Source: Polaribacter marinaquae (GTDB taxonomy: Bacteria > Bacteroidota > Bacteroidia > Flavobacteriales > Flavobacteriaceae). From it: a stretch of DNA of 64,000 bases. Under the pieces are notes generated by a model that did no database searches, was not told the origin of the DNA, and saw nothing but the letters and a program-made list of their open reading frames with translations. Below are positions 61,957 to 64,000 of the stretch, in pieces (the stretch's first letter is position 1; every line of letters begins with the position of its first letter). The position numbers were made by a program, and so were the translations under genes. Where the stretch lies: contig NZ_CP150496.1 of NCBI RefSeq assembly GCF_038019025.1, forward strand, positions 3,101,536 through 3,165,535. The letters are read 5' to 3'.

Positions 61957-62817
61957 TTGATTTTTTTATTGTTAAGTATCCTGTTTTCTACAGGATTGTT
62001 TGTGATTTTTAAATATTTTGGTATTTATAAAATAGATGTTTTAAAAGCCATATTTGTAAATTATATTGTTGCATTTTCAATGGGTTTTTTACTTGCAGAA
62101 AGGCAAATACCTATTTCAGAAATTTATTTACAACCTTGGTTTCCTGGTGCTTTGGTTTTGGGGGCTTTGTTTATTTCTATCTTTTTTGTGATGGCCATGA
62201 CAGCTCAGAAAAACGGAGTTTCGGTAACTTCTATCGCAGGTAAAATGTCTGTGGTTGTTCCGGTTTTATTTGGTATATTTTTATACAACGAATCTGTAAC
62301 TATATTAAAAGTTCTAGGAATCGTGATAGCATTAATTGCGGTCTACTTATCGTCTGTTAAAGAAGAAAAAACGCAGAATTCTGGTACTTTACTATTCCCA
62401 ATTTTATTATTTATAGGTTCTGGTGCTATCGATACTTTAATAAAATACGTACAAGTAAATCATGTTGCAGATCAAGACGTTTCTATATTTTCTGGAAGTT
62501 TATTTGGTATTGCAGCGATATTTGGTGGTCTAATTTTAACAATTAAGGCAATTAGAAAAAGAAGTTCTTTTGGACTTAAAAATATTGTTGCAGGTGTTGT
62601 TTTAGGAGTTCCAAATTATTTTTCTATCGTATTTTTAATAAAAGCTTTGCAAAATAAAAACTTTGAAAGTTCTACGTTGTTTACAGTAAATAATGTAGCT
62701 ATTGTAATTGTATCTACACTAGTTGGTTTATTGCTTTTTAAAGAGAAATTTAGTTTAAAGAATAAGATTGGTGTGGTCTTAGCAATTCTAGGTATTGTTT
62801 TAGTAACCATTGCATAA
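61957..62817 (+). CDS. EamA-family (DMT) transporter
   Basis: 286 aa with ten predicted membrane helices in two halves of the drug/metabolite transporter type; VTSIAGKMSVVVPVLFGIFLYNE and VAIVIVSTLVGLLLFKEKFSLKNKIGVVLAILGIVLV are typical end-of-half signatures. The start codon is TTG at 61957-61959, 1 bp after the HAD gene, since the first ATG would remove helix 1. The substrate is unknown. Confidence 0.86.
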   Translation: MIFLLLSILFSTGLFVIFKYFGIYKIDVLKAIFVNYIVAFSMGFLLAERQIPISEIYLQPWFPGALVLGALFISIFFVMAMTAQKNGVSVTSIAGKMSVVVPVLFGIFLYNESVTILKVLGIVIALIAVYLSSVKEEKTQNSGTLLFPILLFIGSGAIDTLIKYVQVNHVADQDVSIFSGSLFGIAAIFGGLILTIKAIRKRSSFGLKNIVAGVVLGVPNYFSIVFLIKALQNKNFESSTLFTVNNVAIVIVSTLVGLLLFKEKFSLKNKIGVVLAILGIVLVTIA

Positions 62818-63426
62818 ATGAAAGAAGACGTATATAAAACAATAGAAAAACCATCAGTAGAAACTCTTTTTAAAGAAAAAGGGAGTAAATTTTTTGGATA
62901 CACATTTCCTGTTACTTCAGAAGATGATGTAAAGGAAAGATTAGAAGAGCTTCGAAAAAAACATCATACGGCGCGTCATTTTTGTTATGCTTACCAATTA
63001 GGAATTGAGAAAATTAAATTTAGAGCAAATGATGATGGTGAACCAAATAATTCGGCAGGAATGCCAATTTATGGTCAAATTCAGTCTTTTGAAGTTACTA
63101 ACATTTTGGTAGTTTCTGTTCGTTATTTTGGCGGTACAAAATTAGGCGTAGGTGGTTTAATTTCTGCTTATAAAACATCAGCACAAATGGCGCTTGAGGC
63201 TTCTGATATTTTAGAAAAAACCATTAATATTTTCTATAAACTTACTTTTAATTACGATTTAATGAATGCTGTTCAAAGAGTGGTTAAAGAAAAAAATATA
63301 GAAATTGTACATCAAAAATTAGAAATGAATTGCGAATACACCATTTCTGTTCGTAAAAATGATTCAGAAATGATTTTTACTATTTTTGATAATTTGTACA
63401 AAGTTAAAATTAAAGAGCTAGAGTAA
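62818..63426 (+). CDS. YigZ (IMPACT-family) protein
   Basis: 202 aa. KGSKFFGYTFPV, KKHHTARHFCYAYQLG, NDDGEPNNSAGMPIYGQI and SVRYFGGTKLGVGGLISAYKTSA are diagnostic of UPF0029/IMPACT, followed by a ferredoxin-like C-terminal domain. Family members bind translation components. Its ATG follows the transporter stop with no gap, so the two are coupled. Confidence 0.92.
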   Translation: MKEDVYKTIEKPSVETLFKEKGSKFFGYTFPVTSEDDVKERLEELRKKHHTARHFCYAYQLGIEKIKFRANDDGEPNNSAGMPIYGQIQSFEVTNILVVSVRYFGGTKLGVGGLISAYKTSAQMALEASDILEKTINIFYKLTFNYDLMNAVQRVVKEKNIEIVHQKLEMNCEYTISVRKNDSEMIFTIFDNLYKVKIKELE

Positions 63427-63429
63427 TAT

Positions 63430-63828
63430 CTAAAATCCTAAGCTTTCTAATAAGTATTTTGGGCATCGTGTTGGCTTCATGTTAGCAGCGTTTATAAATG
63501 CTAAGACAGTGTTTCCTGTACAAATTAATTCATCATTTTGATTTTTAATTTCATAATCAAATTCTATTTTAACCAAAGGCTCTTTTTTTAAAAAAGTGTG
63601 TATTGTTAAAACATCATCATAAAGAGCAGATTTAATAAAATTACAGCTTAAAGAAATAACAGGTAGTATAATTCCGTTAGTTTCCATATCTTTGTAAGTA
63701 ACCCCTAAAGAGCGTAGCCATTCTGTTCTACCAAGTTCAAAAAATTGCGCATAATTACCGTGATATACTACACCCATTTGGTCTGTTTCAGAATATCTAA
63801 TTCTTGTTTTCGTTGATGATTTTTTCAA
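63430..63828 (-). CDS. Acyl-CoA thioesterase (4HBT hotdog fold)
   Basis: 132 aa. RIRYSETDQMGVVYHGNYAQFFELGRTEWLRSLG holds the catalytic Asp of the YbgC/4HBT type. It hydrolyses acyl-CoA; the chain length is unknown. In many flavobacteria a gene of this type is the last before dnaA, which fits the DnaA-box-like sequence just to its right. It is convergent with yigZ. Confidence 0.9.
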   Translation of the reverse strand: MKKSSTKTRIRYSETDQMGVVYHGNYAQFFELGRTEWLRSLGVTYKDMETNGIILPVISLSCNFIKSALYDDVLTIHTFLKKEPLVKIEFDYEIKNQNDELICTGNTVLAFINAANMKPTRCPKYLLESLGF

Positions 63829-64000
63829 TTGTTATAGATAGAATTTATTTTAGCATTTTACGTAAAAAAAAGTTAATAATCAATAGCAAATTGATTTTTT
63901 TATACTGAATTTTATTCACACTTTTGTACAACCTAAGAAAGCAGGCAAGTTCCCTTTTTTCGCCCAAAAAATAATAATCTAAATAGTATCAAAATTAATA
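63829..64000. other. Probable upstream region of dnaA/oriC flank
   Basis: 172 bp of non-coding DNA. It contains one TTATTCACA (63912-63920), a match to the DnaA box pattern TTWTNCACA, in an AT-rich context. Placement beside dnaA is inferred from the flavobacterial gene order; dnaA itself is not in the window. Confidence 0.4.

Noticed and set aside
1..64000. CRISPR arrays, insertion sequences, prophage, rRNA or tRNA genes
   Set aside because: No regularly spaced repeats, transposase or integrase motifs, phage structural genes, or recognisable stable RNA sequences were found on reading the window.

Overview
The window is about 64 kb of AT-rich chromosomal DNA (roughly 30% G+C by eye). It almost certainly comes from a marine-type member of the Flavobacteriaceae (Bacteroidota), most like Polaribacter or Tenacibaculum. 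The signs are a T9SS sorting-domain protein, a GLPGLI protein, a SusC-like carboxypeptidase-regulatory domain protein, DUF4369, DUF2490, head-GIN and PspC proteins, many small lipoproteins, promoters with the Bacteroidota -7 element TAnnTTTG, and almost no Shine-Dalgarno sequences. I saw no rRNA, tRNA, CRISPR array, prophage or insertion sequence. Most of the window is core genome.

Layout. 1-327: 5' part of a secreted protein on the minus strand, with a stop codon at its third codon inside a perfect hairpin. 442-5766: minus-strand operon rsfS-ftsH-LUD-cdsA-psd-ACBP-YceI (membrane proteostasis and phospholipid synthesis). 5854-10178: birA, an SRPBCC protein, pyrE, a Nudix protein and a SulP transporter. 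10190-14294: the clearest accessory locus, a MutT-like Nudix protein plus a PLD-nuclease/SF2-helicase/DUF3427 protein, behind an unusual 360-bp non-coding region with tandem perfect palindromes and a structured RNA or attenuator. 14295-16968: a Tat-exported two-subunit molybdenum hydroxylase. 17210-22200: M14 peptidase, coaD, ddl, PASTA protein and an RluD-type pseudouridine synthase. 22272-23711: arsenic-type operon. 23826-27825: SDR, GNAT, zinc metallopeptidase, transglutaminase-like and CPD-repeat proteins. 28024-37481: htpG, fabH, a GLPGLI protein, rnz, an orphan T9SS tail protein, pyrB, pyrR and a TPR protein. 37584-41175: a PadR/PspC/GIN envelope-response locus. 41326-48256: DUF4442, a BNR/DUF2490/DUF819 operon, and the end of a six-gene SPFH operon that runs to 50848 and holds three genes of 50-54 codons. 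50970-55296: S1/P1 nuclease, two thioredoxin-fold proteins, and a RimK/retropepsin-like/aspartoacylase cluster. 55356-63828: FAD oxidoreductase, prmC, cls, GNAT, an LEA-type lipoprotein, ribD with an apparent AUU start, HAD, EamA, YigZ and a thioesterase. The right edge has a DnaA-box-like sequence and probably approaches dnaA and the origin.

How the genes fit together. Much of the window serves the cell envelope: phospholipid synthesis (cdsA, psd, cls, fabH), envelope quality control (ftsH, PspC, SPFH), peptidoglycan (ddl) and exported enzymes. De novo pyrimidine synthesis is represented at two separated sites (pyrE; pyrR-pyrB). The parts most worth a second look are the MutT/PLD-helicase locus with its upstream region, the hairpin-borne stop codon at the left edge, the AUU start of ribD placed in frame behind a stop codon, and the small-protein SPFH operon.
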